A stretch of 64,000 nucleotides of DNA from Flammeovirga yaeyamensis (GCF_018736045.1 NZ_CP076133.1:124001-188000); one strand, 5' to 3'; numbered from the stretch's first letter, positions 1 through 8,982 are shown. Notes: generated by a model not told the origin, from the letters alone. Translations and numbers: made by a program.

Positions 1-49
1 TCATCAAAAAATTAGATTATTTGATGATGTTCCATGTTTTTAATGTTTG

Positions 50-478
50 CTAAATTAAGAAAGCTTCTCCTTTCTCAACACCTTTAGCTAAGTCTAAAAT
101 AGTAGTCTCTATCAGCATTTTATTGAGATCAGCTTTGATCCCTTTAAAATGATTGTGTAGTGGACAGGGTTTTTCGTCCGAACAATGTTCGAAACCCAAA
201 CCACAGCTAGTCATTAAATCGTCGCCGTCTATTGTTTCTACGATTTTATATAAGGTCACATTTAACTGATCTTCCAACATATAAAATCCACCTTTTGGTC
301 CTTTCGCAGATTCAATTAACCCAACTTTTTTAATTTGCTGTAAGATTTTTGCGATAAATGGCTCTGGTACTTTAGTGTGCTCAGCAATTTCTTTGCTTCC
401 TACTCTTTTACCCTCCTCGGTTTTTTGTGTAATATAAACCAAGGCACGAATGCCATATGTACATGCTTTTGATAACAT
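50..478 (-). CDS. Rrf2 family Fe-S transcriptional regulator
   Basis: This 142-residue protein is a full-length Rrf2 family regulator: an N-terminal winged helix (about residues 1-80, with the typical MLSKACTYGIRAL start and the KGPKGGF wing) followed by three cysteines, C92, C99 and C105, in the position where NsrR, IscR and RsrR bind an iron-sulfur cluster. Such proteins sense nitric oxide, iron-sulfur status or redox state and usually repress. Which signal this one senses cannot be told from sequence. It is transcribed divergently from the PepSY membrane protein gene. A TAAATTTG -7 box and an inverted repeat lie just upstream, so autoregulation is plausible. The nitrite reductase genes at the other end of the window are a possible but unproven target. 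Confidence 0.88.
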   Translation of the reverse strand: MLSKACTYGIRALVYITQKTEEGKRVGSKEIAEHTKVPEPFIAKILQQIKKVGLIESAKGPKGGFYMLEDQLNVTLYKIVETIDGDDLMTSCGLGFEHCSDEKPCPLHNHFKGIKADLNKMLIETTILDLAKGVEKGEAFLI

Positions 479-506
479 CGGGTAATGGAAATTTATTTAC
501 GATATA

Positions 507-540
507 CAAATTTAACGGGTTTTATTACCAAAAAAGGTAA
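507..540 (-). promoter_or_regulatory. Promoter and candidate operator of the Rrf2 gene
   Basis: On the minus strand a Bacteroidetes -7 box TAAATTTG (507-514) lies about 30 bases before the Rrf2 start codon. At 525-540 there is an inverted repeat TTACC-N6-GGTAA just upstream of it, about where a repressor would block the -33 region. The arms are only 5 bp, so operator status is an inference. Confidence 0.4.
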
Positions 541-730
541 CGAATTTCACCCAATAAAGATGATTGAATAAAGTTAACAACTCTAACTCAAATATAATAG
601 AATACCTATTTGTCTTTTATTAAAAACAGATTAAATTTACGTTAACAAACAGAATTAAGTTCATTATCAGATATTTCTCTGCTACTCCTCTTCAACTCTT
701 AAAGAGTTTGATAGAGTTTAGGTTGTATAT

Positions 731-755
731 CAAAGCCTGTGAGATACAGGCTTTG
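731..755 (+). other. Perfect 10-bp hairpin just before the PepSY start
   Basis: Arms caaagcctgt (731-740) and acaggctttg (746-755) pair perfectly around a 5-base loop. No T-run follows, so it does not look like a classic terminator. It ends 17 bases before the TTG start of the next gene and could affect translation initiation or RNA stability. The rest of the 479-772 intergenic region is AT-rich, and I see nothing else in it beyond the Rrf2 promoter. Confidence 0.45.
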
Positions 756-772
756 GTTCTAAATTTTAAAAA

Positions 773-2335
773 TTGATAAGTAAAAAATTATATAATTTCT
801 CTAAGAAGTGGCACAAGTACGTCGGCATTAGTATCTCTTTGATTCTAATTTGGATGAGTATTTCTGGTATCCTCCTCAATCATATCGATTTATGTGCTCC
901 CTTTAATGTTTCCAACACTTTTCTCCCCAACGATTACCTTCCTGAACATTGGAACAGAGGGATGATTCGTGATGCCGAATTTATCGGTGTAGACACTGTT
1001 ATTATGGGTGGAAATGCAGGGATTTGGTTGAGTTCTGATAAGGGTAAATCGTTTGATAAATTACCCATTGATTCTTCCTCTTATTACAGTAAGGTCAATG
1101 ATCTATTTTTGGATTCGACATCAAATAGTCTATTGGTAGGTGCCTATGGCGGTTTGTATCAGGTGGATGTTCCTACTCAGAAAGTCAAACTGATTCCACT
1201 CCCATCAACTTATAGAGAAAAGGTGGTAAAAGTCCTTCCTCACAAAGACAACTTGATCGTCGTCACAGAAAATCATGTCTATAAAGGGAATCGTTCTACT
1301 TTAGATCACTTCTCTAATTTGAACATCAGTAAAGAGCAAATGAGCACCTATAATTTGATCTCCTATACTTTTGCATTGCATAGCGGTTGGCTTTGGGGAA
1401 TGCCCGGTCGAATTGTTTACGACTTGGTCTCGGTCATATTGATCTTTTTGTGTGTCACTGCCTTATACATCACCTTTAGAAAGAAAAAGAAACCGACCGA
1501 TAAAGCAAAGAAAAAGAAGGTCAATAAAACCATGGGATGGATGATTAAAAACCACACCAATATCGGTTTGTATGTTTGTCTATTCTTATTGATTATAGGT
1601 GGAACGGGCTTCTTTATGCGACCTCCAGCTTTGGTGGCATTGGTCGATGGTCATGTTCCTTTAAAATATGTCCCAAATGCTTTAACTGAGAATCAATGGT
1701 ACCATAGTATTAGAAATGCTACGATCAATACAGATACAGAAGAACTCATTTTAGACACTAAAGAAGGTATTTATAAAGGTGATTTAAAAACTGATGCTGT
1801 ATTTTCATTACAAAATTGGGACGTCAATATCTTTGTGATGGGCGCCACAGTATTTGATTATAAAGGAGATGGGCACTTTTTAATCGGTTCTTTTTACGGA
1901 CTATTTGATTATAAAGAGGGCAATCCTTACTCCTATGATGTTGTTTATAATCAGTCGGTACCAAAATATGAAGGAATGGAACGCCCTGCCGATTACATGA
2001 TCATGGGTTACTTCCAATCACCCGAAGGAGTACATTTTATTTCTACCTTCCAGCATGGCTTAATGTCCATGTTCAATGCGCCAGAAGATGCTTACTATCC
2101 TATGCCCAAAGCACTAAAAGAAAATTACGAATTTCCGCTTTGGAATTACATGTTCGAACTGCATAACGGAAGACTATTTACCTTCATCACGGGTAAGTAC
2201 GGCATCTTATTTATACCACTTATCGCTTTGTTTTTCCTATTCATTACGATTAGTGGAGTACATGAATATATATACAGAAAACGCAAGAAGATTTTCAAAT
2301 TTTTAACAAAACCAAACAAATCCAACTCCCTTTAA
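773..2335 (+). CDS. PepSY-associated transmembrane protein with Asp-box region
   Basis: The 520-residue protein matches the PepSY_TM / iron-regulated membrane protein family, some members of which act in reducing iron-siderophores. Predicted membrane segments lie at about 17-37, 215-235, 262-282 and 478-497. Conserved-looking histidines H14, H203, H261 and H464 sit near membrane edges and could bind haem (inference). The first periplasmic part (residues 65-130) contains a sialidase-type Asp box, SSDKGKSF at 87-94, and a second GG-x-Y strand, resembling a partial beta-propeller; a related stretch recurs at about 320-395. The start is TTG, because an in-frame stop lies two codons upstream and the next ATG would cut the first membrane helix. 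No siderophore receptor is adjacent, so the iron role is family knowledge only. Confidence 0.7.
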   Translation: MISKKLYNFSKKWHKYVGISISLILIWMSISGILLNHIDLCAPFNVSNTFLPNDYLPEHWNRGMIRDAEFIGVDTVIMGGNAGIWLSSDKGKSFDKLPIDSSSYYSKVNDLFLDSTSNSLLVGAYGGLYQVDVPTQKVKLIPLPSTYREKVVKVLPHKDNLIVVTENHVYKGNRSTLDHFSNLNISKEQMSTYNLISYTFALHSGWLWGMPGRIVYDLVSVILIFLCVTALYITFRKKKKPTDKAKKKKVNKTMGWMIKNHTNIGLYVCLFLLIIGGTGFFMRPPALVALVDGHVPLKYVPNALTENQWYHSIRNATINTDTEELILDTKEGIYKGDLKTDAVFSLQNWDVNIFVMGATVFDYKGDGHFLIGSFYGLFDYKEGNPYSYDVVYNQSVPKYEGMERPADYMIMGYFQSPEGVHFISTFQHGLMSMFNAPEDAYYPMPKALKENYEFPLWNYMFELHNGRLFTFITGKYGILFIPLIALFFLFITISGVHEYIYRKRKKIFKFLTKPNKSNSL

Positions 2336-2379
2336 TCTGAAGCGTTTTATATAATATATTCATCAAAAAAACTTATATT

Positions 2380-2535
2380 ATGAAAGATTTATTCGAGTTG
2401 CTAAAAGGATTTGTGGCTATCGCCCTAGGTGTTGTATTAGTATTTGGTACAGTATTTTTAGTATTACCAAAAGATCATAATTTAAGAGCAGATGTGCCAC
2501 AAACACATGTATACATCGGACAAGATGTACAATAG
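2380..2535 (+). CDS. Small single-span membrane protein (51 aa)
   Basis: An ATG at 2380 opens a 51-codon frame. The product has a short amphipathic start (MKDLFELLKG), one hydrophobic helix at about residues 11-30 and a polar C-terminal tail of about 20 residues. It begins 44 bases after the PepSY gene on the same strand, and a strong terminator follows 31 bases after its stop, so it is probably the last gene of that transcript and may be a small accessory subunit. I do not recognise a family. Confidence 0.55.
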   Translation: MKDLFELLKGFVAIALGVVLVFGTVFLVLPKDHNLRADVPQTHVYIGQDVQ

Positions 2536-2566
2536 TTATAAAAATTAAGAAACTTATATATATATA

Positions 2567-2602
2567 ATCCCGATCGTACGAATACGATCGGGATTTTTTT
2601 TA
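2567..2602 (+). terminator. Strong intrinsic terminator after the 51-aa gene
   Basis: A perfect 12-bp stem (2567-2578 with 2583-2594) closes on a CGAA tetraloop and is followed by a run of T. It ends the PepSY/51-aa transcript and isolates it from the acetoacetyl-CoA synthetase gene. Confidence 0.88.
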
Positions 2603-2651
2603 TTTGAAATTGCTTTCTATATTCAAACTACCATAAACACACACTACACAC

Positions 2652-4589
2652 ATGCATAAACTTTGGACACCTACTAACACTAAGATTGAAAAGACACAGA
2701 TGTATCAGTTTTTTCAAGAATTTTTAGGGGATCAAGAATACGATTATGAGCTTTTTCATCAGAAAAGCGTAGAAAACAATGAGGCCTTTTGGTCACTTAT
2801 TTGGGATAAATATCACGTAAAAGGGGAAAAAGGGAACCCTCCCTTTATTGTTCCAGGAAAACATATTTCGGAGACACAATGGTTTCCAGAAGCCACTTTA
2901 AATTTTGCTGAAAACCTCCTTTCAAGAAAGGACGATAAAGTGGCTTTGGTAGGGCGTTATGAAAACGGCGACCGAAAAAGCATCACTAATAAAGAGTTAT
3001 ATAAATCGGTAGCTCGATTAGCTTATCAAATGCGATTGGATGGGGTGGAAAAAGGCGATCGAATTGCTGGGTTTGTCCCCAATTGCATTGAAGCTATTGT
3101 TGCGATGTTGGCCACGACAAGTATTGGAGCTATTTGGACATCTTGCTCACCTGATTTTGGTTATCAAGGTGTTTTGGATCGTTTCGGACAGGTGGCTCCA
3201 AAGATGATATTTACTGCCAATGCTTATTCTTATAATGGGAAAAAACATGGCTGCTTGGAAAAGGTTCATCAGCTTGCTGAACAAATAAGCAGTATCGAAA
3301 AGATCATTGTTTTTGAGTATTTAGATTACAATGTTTCCTTAGAAGATATTGTTCAAGCAGTGCGATGGAACGATTACACTGATAATAATGCAAAGGAAAT
3401 CGATTTTGAACAGGTCGAATTTAATCACCCACTATATATTATGTATAGTAGTGGTACAACAGGTCAACCGAAGTGTATCGTTCATAGAACGGGCGGCGTG
3501 CTTTTGGAACATATTAAGGAACTTCGATTGCATGTTGATCTTTCGGAAGAAGATGTCTTCTTTTATTATTCCACTTGCGGATGGATGATGTGGAATTGGT
3601 TAGTCAGCGGCCTAGTATCAGGTTGTACTTTGATATTGGCAGATGGCAGTCCGTTTTATCCATCACCCAACTATTTGATAGATCTAATAGATGAGGAAAA
3701 CATCAGTATTTTCGGGGTGAGTGCTAAGTACATTAGTGCTTTAGAAAAAGCAGATATTCATCCTATGAAAACCCATCGTTTAGAAAAACTTCGATCAATT
3801 CATTCTACAGGATCTCCACTTTCTGTAGAGAGTTTTCATTATGTCTACAATTCCTTTAAAAAAGATGTGGTGCTCAGTTCCATTTCTGGAGGAACAGATC
3901 TGATTGGTTGTTTCGCTTCCGGTAATCCCACGGTTGGTGTTTATGCCGGCGAATTACAATGCAAGGGTTTGGCACTTGACTTAGATGTTTTAGACGATAA
4001 TGGGCAATCGGTTCGTCAAGAAAAAGGAGAATTGGTGTGTAAAAACCCTTTCCCTACCATGCCTCTCTATTTTTGGAATGATGAAGGAAACAAGCGTTAC
4101 CACAATGCTTACTATTCACGTTTCGATAACATTTGGGCACAAGGCGATTTTGCAGAAATCACCTCTAATAATGGAATGATAATTTATGGTCGATCGGATG
4201 CGGTGCTCAATCCTGGAGGGGTACGCATTGGAACAGCAGAAATTTACCGACAAGCCATGAAAGTGGAAAGCGTAAAGGAATGTATTGCGGTCGGACAAGA
4301 CTGGAAAGACGACTGCAGAGTGGTTCTTTTTGTGGTGATGAAAGACGGTTTTGAATTAAACCATAATATTCAAGATGAGATCAGAAATATCATCAGAAAA
4401 AATGCAACACCTCGACATGTACCTTCAAAAGTTATTGAAGTTACTGATATTCCTAAGACAAGAAGTGGCAAGATTGTGGAGTTAGCGGTGAGGAATGTGA
4501 TACATGGTCGAGCAGTGAAAAATACTGATGCTTTACAGAATCCTGAGGCGTTGGAGTTGTATAAAGATCTTAAAGAATTACAAAAGTAA
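2652..4589 (+). CDS. aacS: Acetoacetyl-CoA synthetase (acetoacetate-CoA ligase)
   Basis: The 645 residues match the usual length of acetoacetyl-CoA synthetases, ANL-superfamily enzymes that activate acetoacetate with ATP and CoA. The N-terminal ACS-type region includes the substrate-side motif around WFPEATLNFAENLL. The AMP-binding P-loop YSSGTTGQPK lies near residue 265, the A5-like motif SISGGTDLIG follows, and the C-terminal lysine is in PKTRSGKIVE. It feeds acetoacetate from ketone-body or polyhydroxybutyrate breakdown into central metabolism. It converges on the secreted esterase and acyl-CoA ligase operon, a context that fits short-chain hydroxy/keto acid catabolism. It has its own promoter region after a strong terminator. 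Confidence 0.9.
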   Translation: MHKLWTPTNTKIEKTQMYQFFQEFLGDQEYDYELFHQKSVENNEAFWSLIWDKYHVKGEKGNPPFIVPGKHISETQWFPEATLNFAENLLSRKDDKVALVGRYENGDRKSITNKELYKSVARLAYQMRLDGVEKGDRIAGFVPNCIEAIVAMLATTSIGAIWTSCSPDFGYQGVLDRFGQVAPKMIFTANAYSYNGKKHGCLEKVHQLAEQISSIEKIIVFEYLDYNVSLEDIVQAVRWNDYTDNNAKEIDFEQVEFNHPLYIMYSSGTTGQPKCIVHRTGGVLLEHIKELRLHVDLSEEDVFFYYSTCGWMMWNWLVSGLVSGCTLILADGSPFYPSPNYLIDLIDEENISIFGVSAKYISALEKADIHPMKTHRLEKLRSIHSTGSPLSVESFHYVYNSFKKDVVLSSISGGTDLIGCFASGNPTVGVYAGELQCKGLALDLDVLDDNGQSVRQEKGELVCKNPFPTMPLYFWNDEGNKRYHNAYYSRFDNIWAQGDFAEITSNNGMIIYGRSDAVLNPGGVRIGTAEIYRQAMKVESVKECIAVGQDWKDDCRVVLFVVMKDGFELNHNIQDEIRNIIRKNATPRHVPSKVIEVTDIPKTRSGKIVELAVRNVIHGRAVKNTDALQNPEALELYKDLKELQK

Positions 4590-4596
4590 TTTACTC

Positions 4597-4637
4597 GTAT
4601 CAAAAGCCCAGAAAATGAATTTCTGGGCTTTTGATAC
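4597..4637. terminator. Bidirectional terminator between convergent genes
   Basis: An 18-bp perfect stem (4597-4614 with 4620-4637) has a 5-base loop and A/T-rich flanks inside the arms (CAAAAG / CTTTTG). It lies between the ends of aacS and the esterase gene and can stop transcription in both directions. Confidence 0.8.
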
Positions 4638-4698
4638 AGAGTTTATTCTTCTCTAAATACTTGTGTTGTTTATTGGCAATTTTTAATGTGTATTTTTT

Positions 4699-5625
4699 TT
4701 ACTCTTCCACCTCGACCAACCCAAAAAACTTCCCAATCTCTAAAGTGCTATTGTACCCCGTCTGAAGATAATATTTATAACTCTCATTATTGGGAAGATG
4801 ATCCATTGGTAATCCGTGGTCTAATCCATCCATAATTACTTTTTGAATTAGAAGATTTTCTGATTGATATTTTGATACTTGAACAGTGTATTGATCATTT
4901 ATTTTCTTAGAGGAGGAATGTAGTTCCATCCTCATAGGGTCTAATTGATAAAAATGAAAAAACTGTAGAAGTAGTTGCTCTGCGTTGCTTACATTCACCA
5001 CCTTATCCCTATTTCCATGGATAATCATCATATCGGGCTTTTGGGTAGAGGTAAGTACATCTTGTGTCCAATTGATGGTACTCTTTTGCATTAATTCTAA
5101 AGCTTTCGCCATGCCAACACCATCAGTAAATGGAATTCCAGCAATGATACAGCCTGCATCAAACAATTCTGGATAGTTATGTATCATGGCATTCGCCATC
5201 ACTCCACCTGCAGACAAACCATTGATATACACTTTTGAAGTGGGATAGTTCTTTTTGATGAAATCAACCATTTCTGTAATAGATTGTACTTCTCCACTTC
5301 CTTTTGTCACGTCTTCTTTGTTGTACCAATTGAAACATCCGTATTGTTGATTTTCCAGTTTTTGTTGAGGATAGATGACTCTAAATTTTGATTGATTGGC
5401 CAATACATTCCAACCACTATATTTTGCATATTCCTTGGCATTTTGACCACAACCATGCAATACAACCAACAAGGGTAACTCTTCATTATCACTACCATTA
5501 GGTTGATAAAAATACATATCAAGTTCTCCTTGATTCGTACCAAAATCTTCTATTTTCTGCATTTGTTGTGCTTCTATCGTATTGATGATTATCATTAGTA
5601 GAAAGGATAAAAATAGATATTTCAT
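4699..5625 (-). CDS. Secreted PHB-depolymerase-type alpha/beta-hydrolase esterase
   Basis: The 308-residue protein starts with a signal peptide (to about residue 19) and carries the features of the esterase_phd / LpqC family: the oxyanion-hole motif LHGCGQNA (56-63), the nucleophile elbow GLSAGG with S138, an acid D207 in IHGNRDKV, and a base H270 in DGLDHGLP. Family members cleave polyhydroxybutyrate-type polyesters, feruloyl esters or acetyl esters. It has no starch- or polyester-binding module and no T9SS tail, so it is probably periplasmic or outer-membrane exposed. It is the last gene of the leftward operon, one base after the acyl-CoA ligase stop, which suggests it releases the acid that the ligase activates. 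Confidence 0.78.
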   Translation of the reverse strand: MKYLFLSFLLMIIINTIEAQQMQKIEDFGTNQGELDMYFYQPNGSDNEELPLLVVLHGCGQNAKEYAKYSGWNVLANQSKFRVIYPQQKLENQQYGCFNWYNKEDVTKGSGEVQSITEMVDFIKKNYPTSKVYINGLSAGGVMANAMIHNYPELFDAGCIIAGIPFTDGVGMAKALELMQKSTINWTQDVLTSTQKPDMMIIHGNRDKVVNVSNAEQLLLQFFHFYQLDPMRMELHSSSKKINDQYTVQVSKYQSENLLIQKVIMDGLDHGLPMDHLPNNESYKYYLQTGYNSTLEIGKFFGLVEVEE

Positions 5626-5626
5626 T

Positions 5627-7165
5627 TTAAGAAAGTTTTAAAGTGGATTCTTCTTTCACCATTATTTCTGCCTCTTTTTTAAGCGATACCCGATCAATCT
5701 TACCCGTCTGACCTACCGGAAATTGGGAAACCATCTGATAATGTTTTGGGTGTTTAAACTTTGCTAAATGTCCCAAACAGTGGGATTGAAGTTGGTCTTT
5801 CGATAACTCATCACCTTTTTGTTGAATCACAAAAGCAAAACCTACTTCCCCCCACTTCTCGTCTGGGACATAAGTAACAATAACATCTTTTACACCATCG
5901 CACAACATCAACACTTTTTCAACTTCAGAAGGATAGACGTTTTCGCCTCCCGAAATGAACATATGCTTCTTTCGGTCGACGACATAGTAAAATCCTTCTG
6001 CATCTCGGGTCAAGACATCACCAGTTTTAAACCAACCATTAATAAATGCTTTTTGAGTGGCTTCGGGATTATTCCAATAGCCCGGAGTAACTAAATCGCC
6101 TTTACAAACGAGTTCTCCTTTTTCGCCATCATTCACCTCCTCTCCATCATCATCAATAAGTTTAATTTGAGTATAAAAATTAGGCGTGCCAATCGAACCA
6201 ATTTTTCGGATGGCATCATCATGATGTAAGGAGAATATATTTGGGCCAACTTCAGTCATTCCAAACCCTTGTCGGATATCAATTCCTTTTTCTTTCCAAA
6301 GATCAATAATACTTAAAGGCAAAGCTTCCCCTCCTGTAATAATGAATTGTAGTTTAGGAAAAACGGCTCGATTAAATCGTTTATGATCACACATCAACTT
6401 TAACATAGTAGGCACCAAGAACAATTGAGTGATTTGGTCGTATTGCAATAAATCAAAGACCAAATCGATATCAAAATGAGAAAGGATTGTGGCAGATCCT
6501 CCATGAAAAAACATAGGAGTTAGCATCACATTCCAACCTCCCGTATGAAAAGGAGGAACACAAACCAATGTATGATCTTGATCTGTTATGCCCAAACGAA
6601 GCCCGGTATTCACCGCATTCCAAAACATCATTTTATGAGTATACAAAGCCCCTTTTGGAAAACCTGTAGTACCAGAAGTGTATAAAATAAAGAGTGGATC
6701 ATCTTCATCAATAACAAACTCTTCGAACAATGAAGTGGTAAGCACAGAGGACTTTTTAATAAACAGATCTTCTAATAAGGAGGTCATCATCAAATAGTCT
6801 ACTGAAGGTAATTCTGACTTTTGAGGCACCTTTTCAATCCACTGATCTTGCACAAAAAGAAGCTTAGGAGAAGCATCATTTATAATGTATTTCAACTCAC
6901 TTTTTGATAATCTATAATTGATTGGAACAAGTATAAATCCTACTTTCTGAGAGGCGGCTAACAAATAAATATATTCAATACAAAATTCAGCAATCACTCC
7001 TATTCGGTCTCCCTTTCTTAGTCCAGCTTCATAAAGGTTCAATGCCAACTGTTCACCCTTCTGGTTAATCGTCGCATACCCTTCCGTTCTTTTCTGATGA
7101 ACACTATAAATTGCCTTCTTATCTCCTAAATAATCCGCCCATTTTCCGATCCAATCCTTACTCAT
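5627..7165 (-). CDS. AMP-dependent acyl-CoA ligase
   Basis: This is a full-length (512 aa) fatty-acid/aryl-CoA-ligase type ANL enzyme: AMP motif LYTSGTTGFPKGA near residue 160, GFGMTEVGP near residue 300, the hinge GWFKTGDV and GFYYVVDRKKHMFISGGENV region, and the C-terminal catalytic lysine in PVGQTGKIDR. It has no signal peptide, so it acts in the cytoplasm. Substrate chain length cannot be read from sequence; medium-chain, aromatic or hydroxy acids are all possible. It lies 12 bases after the KAS III-like gene and 1 base before the esterase gene and is co-transcribed with them. Confidence 0.85.
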   Translation of the reverse strand: MSKDWIGKWADYLGDKKAIYSVHQKRTEGYATINQKGEQLALNLYEAGLRKGDRIGVIAEFCIEYIYLLAASQKVGFILVPINYRLSKSELKYIINDASPKLLFVQDQWIEKVPQKSELPSVDYLMMTSLLEDLFIKKSSVLTTSLFEEFVIDEDDPLFILYTSGTTGFPKGALYTHKMMFWNAVNTGLRLGITDQDHTLVCVPPFHTGGWNVMLTPMFFHGGSATILSHFDIDLVFDLLQYDQITQLFLVPTMLKLMCDHKRFNRAVFPKLQFIITGGEALPLSIIDLWKEKGIDIRQGFGMTEVGPNIFSLHHDDAIRKIGSIGTPNFYTQIKLIDDDGEEVNDGEKGELVCKGDLVTPGYWNNPEATQKAFINGWFKTGDVLTRDAEGFYYVVDRKKHMFISGGENVYPSEVEKVLMLCDGVKDVIVTYVPDEKWGEVGFAFVIQQKGDELSKDQLQSHCLGHLAKFKHPKHYQMVSQFPVGQTGKIDRVSLKKEAEIMVKEESTLKLS

Positions 7166-7177
7166 AATGTTGTTCTT

Positions 7178-8167
7178 TTAAAGTTGATAAGCAATACTTC
7201 CAAAGGTCAGTCCTCCACCGGATCCGATAAGAAAAACCAAATCCCCTTTTTTCACTTTCTTCTTTTGAATGGCCTCGTCAAAAGCCATTGGAATACAAGC
7301 CGATCCCGTGTAGCCATTTTGATGCATTACCGTAGTGGTTTTCTCCATAGGTTGATCCAATAATTTCATCGTCTCAATAATGCTATTGATATTCAGTTGG
7401 GTGAAGAAATAATGATCGACCTCCGAAGGAGATATATTGATTTCCTCACAAAGATCTCGTGCCATTTTCGCCCACATTGTATGATTCAAATCTCCTGGAA
7501 ACCTTTTGATAAACTTGAGTTGATGATCTCCATTTTCAATCACTTCTCGGGTAGTCGGTTGATGAGAAGCCCCTGCGTAAATACCCATCCAATCGGCATA
7601 CTGTCCATGTGAAATCAAATTACTTGTTAAATACCCTTCATTCTCGTCTGTGGTGTGTCCCATGATAAACGCCCCTGCCCCATCAGCAAAAAGTGTGACC
7701 GTTTTCTTATCGGTTTTGTTCAAATATTTACTCATCGCATAAGCACCCAATACCAACACCTTGTTGTATTTCTTATCGGAGGCGATGTATTTATTGGCTA
7801 TATCTAAAGCCGTAATAAAGCCTGCACAAGCAGAGTTGACATCAAAAGCAGCGGCATTTTTTGCTTGAAGTAGATCTTGAAGTTTAGTGGAAGTGGAAGG
7901 AGAAATATATTCTGGCGTATCTGTTGCGACAATAATCAAATCGATTTCCTCTACCGAAACTGCCGCATTTTCTAAAGCCGTTTTTGATGCTTGAACACAA
8001 AGGTCTAAAACGGACTCATCTTCTTCACACCAGTGTCTTTGATAAATTTGAGCGTTATTCTCTAACCAATCACTGACGTTTTCGCCTAATGCTTCATCAA
8101 AATATTGATTACTTATGGTTCGTTTGGGGACAAATATGCCTGAACCTAAAATTTTTGATTTTCTCAT
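7178..8167 (-). CDS. KAS III-like (FabH-fold) acyltransferase with altered active site
   Basis: At 329 aa this has the length and fold signals of 3-oxoacyl-ACP synthase III: nucleophile C114 in NSACAGF, the DGAGAFIMG strand and the C-terminal GSGGGLTFGS loop. Aligning by eye with FabH, the catalytic His (PHQAN) falls on T256 in FFTQLN and the catalytic Asn (GNTS) falls on Y286 in GYTG. If right, it lacks two of the three residues needed for decarboxylating condensation and probably does something else, such as acyl transfer, ester formation or thiolase-like chemistry. It sits between an SDR and an acyl-CoA ligase with gaps of 11 and 12 bases, so it is unlikely to be the housekeeping FabH. Confidence 0.75.
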   Translation of the reverse strand: MRKSKILGSGIFVPKRTISNQYFDEALGENVSDWLENNAQIYQRHWCEEDESVLDLCVQASKTALENAAVSVEEIDLIIVATDTPEYISPSTSTKLQDLLQAKNAAAFDVNSACAGFITALDIANKYIASDKKYNKVLVLGAYAMSKYLNKTDKKTVTLFADGAGAFIMGHTTDENEGYLTSNLISHGQYADWMGIYAGASHQPTTREVIENGDHQLKFIKRFPGDLNHTMWAKMARDLCEEINISPSEVDHYFFTQLNINSIIETMKLLDQPMEKTTTVMHQNGYTGSACIPMAFDEAIQKKKVKKGDLVFLIGSGGGLTFGSIAYQL

Positions 8168-8178
8168 CTTATTAGAAT

Positions 8179-8922
8179 TTAAACCACCATGCCGCCGTCT
8201 ACACTCAATACTGTTCCGTTTACATAATTCGAGTCATCAGACGACAAGAATAAGTAAGCTTTAGCAATGTCTTCTGGCTTGCCCATCTTACCCAAAGGAA
8301 TTTTAGATTCAATACCTTTTAATACTTCTTCAGGTACTTTTTGAGTCATCTCTGTGGCAATAAAGCCAGGGGCAACCGCATTTACATTAATTCCTTTTCG
8401 TCCTAATTCTCTCGCCCACACTTTGGTCATACCAATAACACCCGATTTGGCTGCAACATAATTGGTCTGTCCAAAATTACCGTATAATCCAACCACTGAA
8501 GACGTATTAATAATACGACCACTCTCTTGTTTCAGCATCTGATCGGCAATGTGTTTAGTACAATTGAAAACACCTGTGAGGTTGACATCAATGACTTGCT
8601 GCCATTGTTCAATCGTCATTTTTTTAAGGGAAGCATCTCTTGTTATTCCTGCATTGTTAACAAGGATATCAATTTTCCCAAATTCATTGATAAGATAGTC
8701 CACGGCTTTTTCAACCAACGAAAAGTCTGAGGTATCTACTTTCATAAAATGAGCACGCCCTCCTGTTTCACTAATCATTTGTATGGTTTCCTCTGCTTTT
8801 TCTTGATTAAGATCCCAAATAATTACCTGTGCCCCTTCTTTTGCAAAAAGTAGACTGGTGGTTTTACCTATGCCTGCGGCACCCCCTGTAATTACAGCGA
8901 CCATATTGTTTAATTTATTCAT
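8179..8922 (-). CDS. SDR reductase, FabG/PhaB-like
   Basis: The 247 residues form a classical short-chain dehydrogenase/reductase: nucleotide motif TGGAAGIG (12-19), NNAG (89-92), and the catalytic S141/S142, Y155 and K159. The sequence is close to 3-oxoacyl-ACP reductase / acetoacetyl-CoA reductase types, which interconvert 3-oxo and 3-hydroxyacyl thioesters with NAD(P)H. In this operon (KAS III-like enzyme, acyl-CoA ligase, esterase) it more likely works on CoA esters from the imported compound than in core fatty acid synthesis. A 3-hydroxybutyrate dehydrogenase is a possible alternative. A palindromic repeat lies upstream, between it and the TonB receptor gene. Confidence 0.85.
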   Translation of the reverse strand: MNKLNNMVAVITGGAAGIGKTTSLLFAKEGAQVIIWDLNQEKAEETIQMISETGGRAHFMKVDTSDFSLVEKAVDYLINEFGKIDILVNNAGITRDASLKKMTIEQWQQVIDVNLTGVFNCTKHIADQMLKQESGRIINTSSVVGLYGNFGQTNYVAAKSGVIGMTKVWARELGRKGINVNAVAPGFIATEMTQKVPEEVLKGIESKIPLGKMGKPEDIAKAYLFLSSDDSNYVNGTVLSVDGGMVV

Positions 8923-8953
8923 TTTGTATTTAGTTTTAGATTATTCATAGTTC

Positions 8954-8982
8954 GTAGGGACGTTGCAATGCAACGTCCGTAC
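8954..8982. repeat. REP-like palindromic element, copy 1
   Basis: A 29-base imperfect palindrome runs from GTAGGGACGTTGC through its mirror to GCAACGTCCGTAC. It lies between the TonB receptor and SDR genes. A degraded copy is found at 44671-44699 (22 of 29 bases identical). Such elements are often dispersed in Bacteroidota genomes and mobilised by REP-associated transposases, none of which is in this window. Confidence 0.65.
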
